From the NCBI GenBank assembly GCA_007695355.1, contig REDX01000131.1, positions 1-33,103 of the forward strand: DNA of 33,103 bases, in the 5' to 3' direction. The notes under the pieces were generated by a model. It saw only the letters and a list, made by a program, of their open reading frames with translations. It did no database searches and was not told the DNA's origin. This DNA comes from Planctomycetota bacterium. GTDB taxonomy: Bacteria > Planctomycetota > UBA11346. Positions 23,777 through 32,947 of the stretch are shown in pieces. Position 1 is the first letter of the stretch; each line of letters begins with the position of its first letter. The translations under genes were made by a program, and so were the position numbers.

Positions 23777-23815
23777 GACAAGCCTCTTGTCGTAGCAATG
23801 CGGACTATTGTCGCA
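23777..23815. promoter_or_regulatory. Candidate AraC-type operator between GH2 and AraC genes
   Basis: TTGTCGTA (23787-23794) and TTGTCGCA (23808-23815) form direct repeats exactly 21 bp apart, two helical turns, as is usual for AraC-family half-sites. The first overlaps a perfect palindrome GACAAG-CCT-CTTGTC (23777-23791). The site sits in the 115-bp divergent promoter region. Confidence 0.5.
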
Positions 23816-23842
23816 TGCCTGTGCTGGCCTAGGCTGGTTCTC

Positions 23843-24652
23843 ATGGAACAGCAGCGCGTGCTTGTCTATCGCCCCGAGGGCCTGACGCCCCCCGCCCTGC
23901 CCTGGCAGGTACGCAGTGTGGGATGGCGCCGCCTCGGCGGGCCCTGGCGCGAAGCCCATCCACCGCGCCCCTTTGTCCAAATCTGGTGGGGGGAATCGGG
24001 GCAAGGGGAATTGCGTGGCGCCGGCGGCCGGGTGCTTACCCTGGGGCCGGGATCGGTGGCCTGGTTTCTCCCCAATGAGCCCCACCGCATCAGCTGCCAT
24101 GGGCCGTGGACCTACCGCTGGCTGACCCTGGACTTTGGCGATATTGCCGCCTTCCTCGCCGCCTGCGGTTACGATCACCGGCAACGCTTGCTGGAGCCGG
24201 GCTGCGCCGCGCCTACTGCCCTATTTGAGCGCCTCAGCGCCGAGCTCAGCGACCCCCGCGGCGCTCGCCGGGCCTTTGCCACCGCGGTGCAAATTCTCAC
24301 CCAGGCGGTGGAGCCACCGCCGGTGGACGATGATCCCCTGGTCAGCCGCTGTCTCAGCCTCATCGAAAGCGATTTTCGCGATCCCCAATGTGGCGTGGCC
24401 AGCCTCGCCGAAGCCCTGCGCGTCCATCGCGCCACCCTGCACCGCCGCTGCCAGCGGGTATGGGGCATGGGCCCCGGCCCCCGCCTCCAGGGCTGCCGCC
24501 TTGCCGCCCTCCTCGACGCCCTCGGCAATGCCCCCGGCAGCATTGCCGCCATCGCCCGCAGCTGCGGTTTTGAAGACCCCGCCTACGCCGCCCGCGTTGT
24601 CCGCCGCGCCACCGGCCTCCCCCCCCGCGCCCTCCGCGGCCTCGTCCAGTAA
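23843..24652 (+). CDS. AraC/XylS-family transcriptional regulator
   Basis: A 269-aa regulator. The N-terminal part (about 20-110) has a beta-rich, cupin-like pattern with G-P-G-S-V-A-W-F-L-P-N-E-P-H-R-I, as in AraC sensing domains. The C-terminal part (about 165-269) holds two helix-turn-helix units: C-G-V-A-S-L-A-E-A-L-R-V-H-R-A-T-L-H-R-R-C, and S-I-A-A-I-A-R-S-C-G-F-E-D-P-A-Y-A-A-R-V-V-R-R-A-T-G-L-P-P-R-A-L-R, the typical AraC signature. It probably binds a sugar or related ligand and controls the divergent GH2 gene (inference from position). The ATG at 23843 is chosen because upstream in-frame sequence overlaps the GH2 start and is not protein-like. It is translated divergently from the GH2 start at 23727. 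Confidence 0.9.
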   Translation: MEQQRVLVYRPEGLTPPALPWQVRSVGWRRLGGPWREAHPPRPFVQIWWGESGQGELRGAGGRVLTLGPGSVAWFLPNEPHRISCHGPWTYRWLTLDFGDIAAFLAACGYDHRQRLLEPGCAAPTALFERLSAELSDPRGARRAFATAVQILTQAVEPPPVDDDPLVSRCLSLIESDFRDPQCGVASLAEALRVHRATLHRRCQRVWGMGPGPRLQGCRLAALLDALGNAPGSIAAIARSCGFEDPAYAARVVRRATGLPPRALRGLVQ

Positions 24653-24726
24653 GCGCTCGTTCAGCCCTTGGGATCGCGGACTCAATGGCGGGAAGCTCAG
24701 GCCCCCTTGCGATCGGCGATGGCCCT

Positions 24727-24798
24727 CCTTCGTGGCCTTCGTGAGCTTCGTGGTTAGCCATCCCTTTTTTACCACGAAGTTCACGAAGCGCATGAAGG
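24727..24798. repeat. Extragenic palindrome with CTTCGTG heptads
   Basis: The arms 24727-24754 and 24771-24798 pair at 24 of 28 positions around a 16-nt loop. Each arm carries three spaced heptads of CTTCGTG or its complement, 9-10 nt apart, just like the CACGGAT-type palindrome at 21841. It lies between the AraC gene and the methionine operon. Confidence 0.8.
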
Positions 24799-24849
24799 TA
24801 AGCGCCCCTGGGATCGCCGAGTGGTACTCGGTCTCATCTGCCCAGTTCC

Positions 24850-25218
24850 TCAATCGCCGCCGCTGGCCTCGCCAAAGTCATAGTTGTCACAGAGTTCCGC
24901 CACTAAGTCGCTGAGACTCCAGCCCAATTCCGCTTCCTTGATCGCGGTGGCGGCGTGGATGAAATCCAGCTGTTCCAGGGCGCTGGCCTGGCGGCCCTGG
25001 GCCCGCAGCCAGCAGCCGAGTTGGCCGAGGGCGCTGAGCCAGGCGCTAACCCCAAAGCGCGAGTCATCGATGCGCTGGGCCAGGGTTTGCCGGGGCGCTG
25101 GCAGGCTTTCGCCCAGGGCCTGGAGGCTGCGCACACAGGCCTCTCGCTGGGCCGCGTTCGTGGGCAGCAGGGGCTGCCAGGATGCCGGCAGCCAGGCCGG
25201 CGGCTCATCGGCGCACAT
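24850..25218 (-). CDS. Small protein in the metH operon, unknown function
   Basis: A 122-aa protein, mostly helical and acidic, starting M-C-A-D-E-P-P-A-W-L-P-A-S-W. It has a central Q-R-I-D-D-S-R-F-G-V-S-A-W and ends D-L-V-A-E-L-C-D-N-Y-D-F-G-E-A-S-G-G-D. No membrane segment or known motif is seen. The ATG at 25218 lies 5 nt after the metH stop; a TTG at 25227 would overlap that stop. Neither start has a clear ribosome binding site. Position as the last gene of the methionine operon suggests a role near methionine or folate metabolism, but this is a guess from context only. Confidence 0.55.
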   Translation of the reverse strand: MCADEPPAWLPASWQPLLPTNAAQREACVRSLQALGESLPAPRQTLAQRIDDSRFGVSAWLSALGQLGCWLRAQGRQASALEQLDFIHAATAIKEAELGWSLSDLVAELCDNYDFGEASGGD

Positions 25219-25223
25219 GACGC

Positions 25224-28200
25224 TCAAGACTGGGGCTGGTAGCCCAGGGCCGGGCTCAGCCAGCGTTCATTTTCCGCCACCGTTTCCCCGCGCCGGGCGG
25301 CGTAATCGGCCACCTGGTCGGCGCCGATGGGCGAGACGGTGAAGTAGCGGCTTTCGGGATGGGCAAAGATGAGGCCGGAGACCGATGAGGCCGGGTGCAT
25401 GGCAAAGGACTCGGTGAGGGTCATGCCGGTGTGCTTTTCCACCTCCAGCAATTCCCAGACGGTGGTTTTTTCCCGGTGGTCGGGGCAGGCCGGATAGCCG
25501 GCGGCGGGGCGAATGCCGCGGTAGCGCTCGCTAATGAGCTCATCCACACTCAGGGCCTCGTCATGGCCAAAGCCCCATTCGCGGCGCACTTGGCGGTGCA
25601 GCCATTCGGTGAGGGCTTCGGCCAGGCGATCGCCCAGGGCCTGGACCATAATTGCGGTGTAGTCATCACCGGCGGCTTTGTAACGGGCGGCAATCTCATC
25701 CACTTCGGCACCGGTGGTAACGGCAAAGGCGCCCAAGTAATCCTGGCGGCCGCTGGCGGTGGGCGCCACGTAATCGGCTAGGCAGAGCAGGGGTGAGCCA
25801 TCCTCGGCCCGGCGCTGCTGCTGACGCAGGAAGTGAAAGCGGAAGTCGCGGCTTTCATGCTGCACCAGGACATCGTCGCCTAGGCTGTGGGCGGCAAAGA
25901 GGCCATAGACGATGCGCGGCTTAAACCAGCCTTCGCTCATAATGCGTTCCAGTAGTTCCTGGCCCTCGCGCAGTAATTCCCGGGCTTGGGGGCCCTTGTG
26001 TTCATCCTCAAGAATCTGCGGATAGCGGCCCTTGATCTCCCAGGTCCAGAAAAAGGGGCCCCAGTCGATGAGTTCGGCGACGGCGCGTAGATCGATATCC
26101 TCCGGGCCGAGGACCTGAATGCCCAGGCGCTCAGGGCTGGGAATGTCGATGTCGGCCCAGTCCCAGACCGGGGCTGCGCTACGGGCATCGGTGATCGCCA
26201 CCAGATCGGCCTCACGGGCACCAGCACCGCGGGCGTGGCGCTGGCGGTGGGCTTCCTGCTTCTCCAACAGCTCGCTAATGAAGGCCCCTCGGCGCTCAGG
26301 GCTTAAGAGTTCTGAGCACACCCCCGAGGCCAGACTGGCATCGAGCACATGCACCACCGGCTGATCGTAGTAGGGGGCAATTTTAATCGCGGTATGGGCG
26401 CGACTGGTGGTGGCGCCGCCGATCAGCAAGGGACAGCTAAAGCCCTGGCGTTTCATTTCCGCGGCGACATGGGCCATTTCATCCAGGGAGGGGGTAATCA
26501 GGCCTGAGAGCCCGATAAAATCGGCATTCTCTTCGCGGGCGCGCTCAAGAATCTTTTCGCAGGGCACCATCACGCCCAGGTCGATCACCTTGTAATTATT
26601 GCAGGCCAGCACCACGCCGACAATGTTCTTGCCGATATCGTGCACATCGCCCTTTACCGTGGCGATAACCATGGTGCCTTGGGTGGAACCACCGCCGGCC
26701 TTTTCCGCTTCCATGAAGGGGGTAAGATAGGCCACCGCCTTCTTCATTACGCGGGCGCTTTTCACCACCTGGGGCAGAAACATTTTGCCGGCGCCGAAGA
26801 GCTCGCCGACCACTTTCATGCCATCCATCAGTGGGCCTTCGATGACCAGCAGGGGGCGGCCTAATGCCTGACGGGCTTCTTCCACGTCGTCGTCGACAAA
26901 TTCAATCAGGCCCTTGACCAGGGCGTGTTCGAGGCGCTTGCCCACGGGCAATTGCCGCCAACTCATATCCGGGCCGCTGGTCTTGGCGCTGCCGCCCTGG
27001 CCCGAAGTTTTCACCGCCTCGGCCAGATCCAGCAGGCGCTCGGTGGCGTCCTCGCGGCGGTTGAGTAGGACGTCTTCCACCGCCTCGCGCAGTTCCGGCT
27101 CAATATCATCGTACTGGGCCAGCATGCCGGCATTGACGATGCCCATATCCAAACCAGCGGCGATGGCATGGTAGAGGAAGACGGCGTGCATGGCTTCGCG
27201 CACCGTATTATTGCCACGGAAGGAGAAGCTAATATTGGAAATGCCGCCGGAGGTGCGCGCACCCGGGCAGCAGGCCTTAATTTCGCGCACGCCCTCGATA
27301 AAATCGACGCCGTAACCGGCGTGTTCGGCAATGCCGGTGGCCACCGTCAGGACATTGGGGTCGAAAATAATATCATTGGGGTCCATGCCCACCTGGGGGC
27401 CAACTAAGATATCGTAGGCGCGTTTGCAGATGCGCACCTTGTCAAATTTGGTAGCGGCCTGGCCTTGTTCGTCAAAGGCCATGACCACCACCGCGGCGCC
27501 ATAGCGGCGGATGGCCCGGGCCTGCTGGATAAACTTTTCTTCCCCTTCTTTGAGGGAGATGGAATTGACAATGGCCTTGCCTTGGACGCACTGCAGGCCG
27601 GCCTCTAGTACCTCCCACTTAGAGCTATCGATCATTACCGGCACCCGGCTAATATCCGGCTCGGCGGCCAGGAGATTGAGAAAGCGGCGCATGCAGGCGA
27701 CACCATCAAGCAAGCCCTCATCGAAATTAATATCGATGATATTGGCGCCATTATCCACCTGCTGGCGGGCCACCTGCAGGGCGGTGTCGTAATCGCCGGA
27801 TTCGATCAGCTTGCGGAATTTCGGCGAACCGGTGACATTGGTGCGTTCGCCCACCATAATAAAGGGGGCGCCCACCGGCGGCAGCTCTAAGGGTTCCAGG
27901 CCGGAGAGGCGCAGGGCTGGCTGGGGCTCGGGAATGCGCCGGGCGGCGAAGGTGCCGACCTCGCGGGCGATGGCGGCAATGTGATCGGGCGTGGTGCCGC
28001 AGCAGCCGCCAACGATATTGAGCAGGCCATCGGCGGCAAAGCCCCGCAGTTTGCCCGCGGTATCCGGCGGCAATTCATCGTAGCCGGTGGGGGCCAGGGG
28101 ATTGGGCAATCCCGCATTGGGATAGCAGCTGACCAGGCAATTGGCGCGCTTAGCCAGGCTTTCCACATAGGGGCGCATGAGATCGGCACCGAGGGCGCAG

Positions 28201-28976
28201 TTGACGCCCACCGAGAGGGGGCGGCTATGGGAGACCGAGGTCCAAAAAGCCTCGATGGTTTGGCCGGAAAGGGTGCGCCCGGAGGCATCGGTAATGGTCA
28301 CCGAAATCATTACCGGCACCTGCTGGCCGTGTTCCTCGCTCCAATTATCGATGGCGAAGAGGGCGGCCTTGGCATTGAGGGTGTCGAAGATGGTTTCCAC
28401 CAGTAAGAGATCGGCCCCGGCGGCCATCAGGGCATCGATCTGCTGGCGGTAGGCGCGCACCAAATCGTTGAAGGTGACGGCGCGGTAGCCGGGATCGTTG
28501 ACATCCGGCGATAAACTGGCGGTACGGTTGGTGGGGCCGAGGGCGCCGGCCACATAGCAGACCCGCTCGGGGGATTCGGCGACGAGGAGGTCCACCGCTT
28601 CGCGGGCGACGCGCACGGCGGCGGTATTGAGTTCATCCACCAGGTGTTCGAGGCCGTAATCGGCCTGGGCAATGGTGGTCGAGGAAAAGGTATTGGTTTC
28701 CGTAATATCGGCGCCGGCGCGCAGGTAAGCGAGGTGGATATCGCGGATAATATCGGGCCGGGTGATATTTAAGAGATCGTTGTTTCCCTTGAGGTCACTG
28801 GGGTGATGCTCCAAAGCGGCATTGCGGAAATCCGCCTCCTGCAGGCCATAGGTCTGGATCATGGTGCCCATGGCGCCATCGAGAATAAGAATGCGCTCCT
28901 GGGCGGCTTGGCGCAGGGTGGCGGCTTCGATGGCGGCGCGGGGCTGATGGATGCGGTGCGCTTCGAGGGTGGGCAA
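25224..28976 (-). CDS. metH: Cobalamin-dependent methionine synthase
   Basis: A full-length 1250-aa MetH, which methylates homocysteine from methyltetrahydrofolate through cob(I)alamin. All four modules are visible. The homocysteine/zinc module (1 to about 345) has Cys260 and G-G-C325-C326-G-T-T-P. The pterin-binding module (about 370-630) has [10 protein letters not shown]. The cap and B12 module (about 660-900) has G-D777-V-H779-D-I-G782-K-N, where His779 is the lower axial ligand. The AdoMet reactivation module (about 930-1240) has R1156[10 protein letters not shown]. The start is TTG at 28976, since no ATG occurs in frame before residue 36; AAGGA lies about 10 nt upstream. It follows the regulator gene by 23 nt and precedes a small unknown gene. 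Confidence 0.97.
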   Translation of the reverse strand: MPTLEAHRIHQPRAAIEAATLRQAAQERILILDGAMGTMIQTYGLQEADFRNAALEHHPSDLKGNNDLLNITRPDIIRDIHLAYLRAGADITETNTFSSTTIAQADYGLEHLVDELNTAAVRVAREAVDLLVAESPERVCYVAGALGPTNRTASLSPDVNDPGYRAVTFNDLVRAYRQQIDALMAAGADLLLVETIFDTLNAKAALFAIDNWSEEHGQQVPVMISVTITDASGRTLSGQTIEAFWTSVSHSRPLSVGVNCALGADLMRPYVESLAKRANCLVSCYPNAGLPNPLAPTGYDELPPDTAGKLRGFAADGLLNIVGGCCGTTPDHIAAIAREVGTFAARRIPEPQPALRLSGLEPLELPPVGAPFIMVGERTNVTGSPKFRKLIESGDYDTALQVARQQVDNGANIIDINFDEGLLDGVACMRRFLNLLAAEPDISRVPVMIDSSKWEVLEAGLQCVQGKAIVNSISLKEGEEKFIQQARAIRRYGAAVVVMAFDEQGQAATKFDKVRICKRAYDILVGPQVGMDPNDIIFDPNVLTVATGIAEHAGYGVDFIEGVREIKACCPGARTSGGISNISFSFRGNNTVREAMHAVFLYHAIAAGLDMGIVNAGMLAQYDDIEPELREAVEDVLLNRREDATERLLDLAEAVKTSGQGGSAKTSGPDMSWRQLPVGKRLEHALVKGLIEFVDDDVEEARQALGRPLLVIEGPLMDGMKVVGELFGAGKMFLPQVVKSARVMKKAVAYLTPFMEAEKAGGGSTQGTMVIATVKGDVHDIGKNIVGVVLACNNYKVIDLGVMVPCEKILERAREENADFIGLSGLITPSLDEMAHVAAEMKRQGFSCPLLIGGATTSRAHTAIKIAPYYDQPVVHVLDASLASGVCSELLSPERRGAFISELLEKQEAHRQRHARGAGAREADLVAITDARSAAPVWDWADIDIPSPERLGIQVLGPEDIDLRAVAELIDWGPFFWTWEIKGRYPQILEDEHKGPQARELLREGQELLERIMSEGWFKPRIVYGLFAAHSLGDDVLVQHESRDFRFHFLRQQQRRAEDGSPLLCLADYVAPTASGRQDYLGAFAVTTGAEVDEIAARYKAAGDDYTAIMVQALGDRLAEALTEWLHRQVRREWGFGHDEALSVDELISERYRGIRPAAGYPACPDHREKTTVWELLEVEKHTGMTLTESFAMHPASSVSGLIFAHPESRYFTVSPIGADQVADYAARRGETVAENERWLSPALGYQPQS

Positions 28977-28999
28977 GATGGTATGGTCCTTAAAAAAAT

Positions 29000-29911
29000 C
29001 TAGCAGGTCACGGTGAGCAGCAGGGGGGTAAAGCGCGGCGGCTTGGCCTCCGGTGCCAGGGTGAGGCAGCGGGCCTGGCCTCGGCCCTGGACCCAGTCCA
29101 AGAGCTGCTGGCGCTGGAAGCCGGGGTGGCGATGTCCGTAACGCTCGGCCTCGGGATAGTCATGGCTGGAAAGCGTCAAGCAAATGAGGCGCCCCTTGGG
29201 GCGCAGGAGTTCAAGGGCGCGGGCCAGGGCGGCCTGGGGATCGGCGATATACTGCAGGCTCTGCAGGAAGAGCACGCTATCGAAGCGCTGCGGCGCCAAT
29301 TGCATATCCTCGGCGCTGGCCTGAATAAATTCTGCGCCTTGGAGTTTGCCTTCGGCAATGCGGCGCTTTCCGGCGGCCACCATGGCCGCGGCCGGATCGA
29401 CGCAGGTCAGGGAGCGGCAAGAGCCCAGCAGCAATTCCATCATTGCCCCATCGCCGGCGCCCACATCCAGGCAATCCCCCAAGTCCAGGGCGGCAAGGAA
29501 GGCATGGCCCAAGGCCTCCCAGGTGCGGCCGGGGGCGTATTCCCGGTGCAGGTGGCCGGCCACCCGTTCGACCCAGGAGGCGCGGGTGGCAGAGCGCAGT
29601 TCCGCCAGTCGCCGCCGATCATCGGCAATGGCCGGGTTACTGCCGCTGAGCTGGCGCACCGCCAGCCAGCAGGCTCGGGCTGGTTCGCCAATGTCCTCGC
29701 GCAGGCGGTAGCGGTGGGCGCTGCCCTCGGCCACATCGTAGAGGAAGCCGGCGCGCTTGAGCTTACCCAAATGGCTGGAGACGGAGGACTGGGAGAGTTG
29801 CAGGATATCCTGTAATTCCGCCACCGTCAGCGGCTCATGCTCCAGCAGGTGGAGGATGCGCAGGCGGTTATCGTCGGCGAGAAGGCGGAGGCAGTCGGAG
29901 AGCTGGTTCAC
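29000..29911 (-). CDS. ArsR-family regulator fused to a SAM-dependent methyltransferase domain
   Basis: About 303 aa. Residues 1-75 form an ArsR winged helix: [33 protein letters not shown] (recognition helix), then a G-S-A-H-R-Y-R-L wing. Residues about 140-300 form a class I methyltransferase fold with [10 protein letters not shown] (SAM motif I), a C-V-D-P second strand and [12 protein letters not shown]. The same fusion next to metH is typical of methionine-cycle regulators such as SahR of Proteobacteria, which respond to S-adenosylhomocysteine, so I infer that this protein senses SAM or SAH and represses metH. GTG at 29911 is chosen because the longer TTG-started frame (29986) would run through the rpsO terminator. 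metH follows 23 nt downstream. Confidence 0.85.
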   Translation of the reverse strand: MNQLSDCLRLLADDNRLRILHLLEHEPLTVAELQDILQLSQSSVSSHLGKLKRAGFLYDVAEGSAHRYRLREDIGEPARACWLAVRQLSGSNPAIADDRRRLAELRSATRASWVERVAGHLHREYAPGRTWEALGHAFLAALDLGDCLDVGAGDGAMMELLLGSCRSLTCVDPAAAMVAAGKRRIAEGKLQGAEFIQASAEDMQLAPQRFDSVLFLQSLQYIADPQAALARALELLRPKGRLICLTLSSHDYPEAERYGHRHPGFQRQQLLDWVQGRGQARCLTLAPEAKPPRFTPLLLTVTC

Positions 29912-29915
29912 GGCA

Positions 29916-29943
29916 GTATCGTTGTATGTTGATGCAGCGATAC
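29916..29943. promoter_or_regulatory. Candidate operator of the ArsR-methyltransferase/metH operon
   Basis: GTATCG (29916-29921) and CGATAC (29938-29943) form a perfect inverted repeat with a 16-nt centre containing TTGTATGTTGATGC. It lies right before the GTG start of the regulator, where an ArsR-type autorepressor would be expected to bind. Confidence 0.45.
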
Positions 29944-29964
29944 AAGCGGGGGTGTGCCCCTGGT

Positions 29965-30001
29965 AAAAAAACACCCCGCCGGGCAAGCGCCATGGCGGGG
30001 T
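29965..30001 (-). terminator. Intrinsic terminator of rpsO
   Basis: An 8-bp perfect stem (29973-29980 with 29994-30001) is followed on the minus strand by a run of seven T (A-run 29965-29971 on plus). It lies 27 nt past the rpsO stop and separates rpsO from the methionine operon. Confidence 0.9.
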
Positions 30002-30028
30002 GGAGAGATTGGCCGAAGGGCTGAAGAT

Positions 30029-30304
30029 TTAGAACTTCTGGCGAATACCGAGCTTCTCGGTGAGGCTGCGATACTTTTCAATATCATGCTTGGCAATGTA
30101 CTTGAGCAGGCGGTTGCGCTGGGCAACCAGAACCAGCAGGCCGCGACGGCTGTGGTGATCCTTCTTGTGCTCTTTGAGATGATCGGTGAGGTAGTTAATG
30201 CGCTCACTGAGCAAGGCGACTTGGACTTCGGAGGAGCCAGTATCTTGGCTGGTGCCGCCGAATTCCTTAATGATTTCACTCTTGCGTTCTTTGGTCATGA
30301 CCAT
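30029..30304 (-). CDS. rpsO: Small ribosomal subunit protein uS15
   Basis: A 91-aa protein of standard S15 length. Motifs are [46 protein letters not shown] (the family signature, binding 16S rRNA helix 22), and Q-R-N-R-L-L-K-Y-I. It binds early in 30S assembly. The ATG at 30304 has AAGGAGG 8 nt upstream; an ATG two codons later is also possible. S15 often represses its own mRNA, but I see no convincing pseudoknot here. The gene stands alone and ends in a good terminator; pnp (polynucleotide phosphorylase), a common neighbour, is absent in this window. Confidence 0.98.
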   Translation of the reverse strand: MVMTKERKSEIIKEFGGTSQDTGSSEVQVALLSERINYLTDHLKEHKKDHHSRRGLLVLVAQRNRLLKYIAKHDIEKYRSLTEKLGIRQKF

Positions 30305-30394
30305 GGCGATACCCTCCTTGGGGGTGGTGGATGAAAAGGACCCGGAGGGCGTCTCGCCAGGCGCTGCTCCGCGTCGGGGTGAGGATGCTAGGCC

Positions 30395-30667
30395 TTAGGA
30401 TGAGAACTCAAGGACCAAGCCGTCGCCTTCCTCCACCAGCTTAAAGCGCTCGCGGCGGCCCTTGAGGCGGCCATTGAACTGGCTGACCAGGCTGCGCATG
30501 AGGCGGTAGACCTGATGCTCGCGCAGGGCGCAGGTGCGGTGGTAGTCGGCCTGCGAGCGCTCATCGCGCCCGGGTTCGGGTTCGCCACCGAAGATAAGCT
30601 CATGAAGGATGTCTGGATCCAACTGCACACGGATATTATTGGCGCCATAACCTGAGGTTTCGGACAT
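30395..30667 (-). CDS. Small hypothetical protein
   Basis: A 90-aa protein starting M-S-E-T-S-G-Y-G-A-N-N-I-R-V-Q-L-D-P-D. The middle is basic and helical (R-E-H-Q-V-Y-R-L-M-R-S-L-V-S-Q-F-N-G-R-L-K-G-R-R-E-R-F) and the end is a beta-like L-V-E-E-G-D-G-L-V-L-E-F-S-S. No family is recognised. The start is supported by GAGGAA 7 nt upstream. A basic small protein beside a ribosomal gene could bind nucleic acid, but nothing in the sequence proves it. Confidence 0.6.
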   Translation of the reverse strand: MSETSGYGANNIRVQLDPDILHELIFGGEPEPGRDERSQADYHRTCALREHQVYRLMRSLVSQFNGRLKGRRERFKLVEEGDGLVLEFSS

Positions 30668-30847
30668 GGGGGTTCCTCGTCGCGTTTGATGAAATGTTCT
30701 TCTAATCTTGCCAGCCGATTAGGGATTGGAAGCTGAGAATGGCTGGTCGCGGCTTGGGCGGCGGCAAAGCGAGACCGGCTTTGTTTGGCTATGAGGCTTC
30801 CTTGGCAACAACGATGCTGTCGCTGCTGCTGAGCTCATCCCTGCTGT

Positions 30848-31351
30848 TTAGGGGATCAATCCCTGATTGGTGCCTGGCCGGGGATCGGTGGGCTGGGTGT
30901 GGTAGGTGCTGGTGCCCACCGAGTCATCCAGCTTCCCTGTGCTGCGGGTGCCGTATTCATCCTTGAGCTGACGCAGAATAAACGCTTCACGGGTGCCCAG
31001 TCGTAGGACCACGGCATTATGATCGGACATATTGATACGAACTTCGTTATCAATTGGGACGTCATCTAGATAGGTGCCATTGCTGGATAGATCGCGCAAG
31101 GTGACGTAGGTGTCTTCTACCAGAATGCTGACGTGACGCCGAGATACGGTATTGAAATCGTGATCATTGTCTCGGGTTTGCGGATCGGCGCTGCGATAGC
31201 CTTGACAGCGGCGCAGGCTAATGTCGCAGCTGCGGGAACGGCCGATACAGACTTCGCCCTGGTGCAGCGTGTAGGATTCTCCGCGGACCCAGCCATTGAG
31301 ACCATCAAGCACCAAAGGCGATTCGTTTCCGGCATGCTCCATGGAGGTCAA
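30848..31351 (-). CDS. FHA-domain protein
   Basis: A 167-aa protein with one forkhead-associated domain, which binds phosphothreonine peptides. The core residues are present: E-V-C-I-G-R-S-R-S-C-D-I-S-L (about 32-45), V-S-R-R-H-V-S-I (about 68-75) and L-S-S-N-G-T-Y-L-D-D (about 87-96). Between the G-R-S loop and the S-R-R-H strand lies an insertion of about 20 residues (C-Q-G-Y-R-S-A-D-P-Q-T-R-D-N-D-H-D-F), unusual for a minimal domain. A disordered tail (about 125-167) follows. The start at TTG 31351 fits GGGAGG about 7 nt upstream; the ATG at 31342 is in frame but would be 16 nt from that site. Phospho-dependent signalling implies a Ser/Thr kinase elsewhere; none lies in this window. Confidence 0.85.
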   Translation of the reverse strand: MTSMEHAGNESPLVLDGLNGWVRGESYTLHQGEVCIGRSRSCDISLRRCQGYRSADPQTRDNDHDFNTVSRRHVSILVEDTYVTLRDLSSNGTYLDDVPIDNEVRINMSDHNAVVLRLGTREAFILRQLKDEYGTRSTGKLDDSVGTSTYHTQPTDPRPGTNQGLIP

Positions 31352-31406
31352 CTTAGGGCCTCCCAAAGCTGACGCCAGCGAGAATCACTATTTGACCAAG
31401 ATGAAA

Positions 31407-32909
31407 TCATTGGATGCCCCCATAGGTCTGAAGATAGGATTGCATGCGAAACTTACGCCGAGTTGAGTCCGAGCTCATATAGCGGATCGAGCCAAAGATT
31501 TCCCGTTCAAACCAGGGGCGGTCATAGCGGCCAAAGCACCACAAAACCCCAGACCAGGAATTGGCGTTCCGTCCATCGAGGCTCCATTTATTATTTAGGT
31601 GAATGGCCCGCTGATAGGCGGTTTCGGGATCTGGACTCCACTCGAGTATTTTCTTTCCCCAAAGCATGCGTAAATAATTATGGATCATTCCCTCGCTGCG
31701 CAGTTGGCGCATGCTGGCATTCCAGATTTCATCGTGGGTTTGCGCTGCTTCGAGTTGTTCCAGCGTGTAGCAGTGGGGCCGTGGATCGCCGGCATGGGCG
31801 GCGAGGCTTTTGAGCGCCCACTCAGGCAGCGAATCATAGCGATCATAGGCCTCGGGCCGCAGGGCCCCGGTATGGTGGCCCAGTTCACGCCAGGTAATTA
31901 ATTCATCGAGGAAACTTTGCGCGCTTTCGGAAAGCGGCCAGAAGCCCAGACGAGCCCCGCCTTTTTCTGGCAGTAGGCCGGGGTCCCAGGGTTGCTCTGC
32001 TTCCCAGACCGCACGCAGAATCTCATAGGCGGACAATTGGCCCCAGTGGAGATAGGGGGAGAGGCCGCTGGCCACCGGCTGAGCGGGATCGCTGCGCCGC
32101 TCCCCATAATCCTTGAGGCGGTGGCGCAGGAAATCCCGCAGTTCGCCGAGGCCGCATCGGCGGCCTCCGCGCCCGGGTACCAGGGGCACCCCATGGTCGA
32201 TGGGGAGCTGGGCCAGGGCGGCTTCCGGTTGCTGAGAAAAGTGATCTAGCCAGGCATCGGCGCTGGGCCAGCGCTGGGGAATCGGGCCCAGGCACTCCCA
32301 GGAGAAGGGGGCCAATGGGGTGCCGGTGAGGGGATTGGCCTTGGGGGAACTGGCCAGGGCGGTGACCATATGCCGATGTACGTGGCGGCGGAAGACGGCG
32401 GCGGTGGGGCAGGGCTTTTCTAGCAGGTGGATGGGGAGGAGGCCGCAGCTATCGACGGCGGTGGCTCGCAGGCCCTGCTCGGCGGCAATACGGCCGAGGG
32501 CGCGATTATGACCGGGGACAATAAAGCAGGGAACCTCGTCGGTAATCACCTCTGCGGCCTGCCGGGAGAGGGCGGCGAGGAGGCCCTTTCCGGCCCCCGG
32601 GCGATCCTCGACATAGGGGTAATAGCCCACCGGCCCCGGGGCCAGGGCGCGCCGATGCTCCAACATACCATGGATGCAAAAGGCGTGATGGCGATCGGCG
32701 GCGTGGGGGTAATCCACCCGCAGGGCTTCAAAAATAAGCAGGGGCAGGCGGTGCTGCCGCGCCCGGTAGACGGCGTGCTGTAGCCCGTGGTGGTAGGCTA
32801 AGCGCCGATGCTGCTGCATCCAATAGAGGACATAACGGCCGTCGCCGCGGGGCTTGCCGCTGGGGTTGAGGGGGCGGAGTCGATAGTCGAGGAAATCGGC
32901 CGCGGTCAT
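31407..32909 (-). CDS. Class II deoxyribodipyrimidine photolyase-like protein
   Basis: About 500 aa, in the length range of class II CPD photolyases, which split UV-made pyrimidine dimers using FADH- and blue light. The N-terminal Rossmann-like part has Y-V-L-Y-W-M-Q-Q-H-R-R, a typical opening for class II members. The C-terminal FAD domain has S-G-L-S-P-Y-L-H-W-G-Q, F-L-D-E-L-I-T-W-R-E-L, then M-L-W-G-K-K-I-L-E-W, L-N-N-K-W-S-L-D-G-R-N-A-N-S-W-S-G-V and I-F-G-S-I-R-Y-M. These are class II signatures, where the usual reads L-N-D-K-Y-x-L-D-G-R-D-P-N-G-Y. N-for-D replacements and other small changes are worth noting. The ATG at 32909 is chosen because the longer frame begins at a TTG inside the upstream terminator. 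No ribosome binding site is evident. Confidence 0.88.
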   Translation of the reverse strand: MTAADFLDYRLRPLNPSGKPRGDGRYVLYWMQQHRRLAYHHGLQHAVYRARQHRLPLLIFEALRVDYPHAADRHHAFCIHGMLEHRRALAPGPVGYYPYVEDRPGAGKGLLAALSRQAAEVITDEVPCFIVPGHNRALGRIAAEQGLRATAVDSCGLLPIHLLEKPCPTAAVFRRHVHRHMVTALASSPKANPLTGTPLAPFSWECLGPIPQRWPSADAWLDHFSQQPEAALAQLPIDHGVPLVPGRGGRRCGLGELRDFLRHRLKDYGERRSDPAQPVASGLSPYLHWGQLSAYEILRAVWEAEQPWDPGLLPEKGGARLGFWPLSESAQSFLDELITWRELGHHTGALRPEAYDRYDSLPEWALKSLAAHAGDPRPHCYTLEQLEAAQTHDEIWNASMRQLRSEGMIHNYLRMLWGKKILEWSPDPETAYQRAIHLNNKWSLDGRNANSWSGVLWCFGRYDRPWFEREIFGSIRYMSSDSTRRKFRMQSYLQTYGGIQ

Positions 32910-32947
32910 GGGGTGTATACGTTTGCTTAAGCCATTTGTGAGTAAAT

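Noticed and set aside
23642-24184. Minus-strand open frame opposite the AraC gene
   Set aside because: Overlaps the GH2 start and the AraC gene; composition is that of an antisense frame with no recognisable motif.
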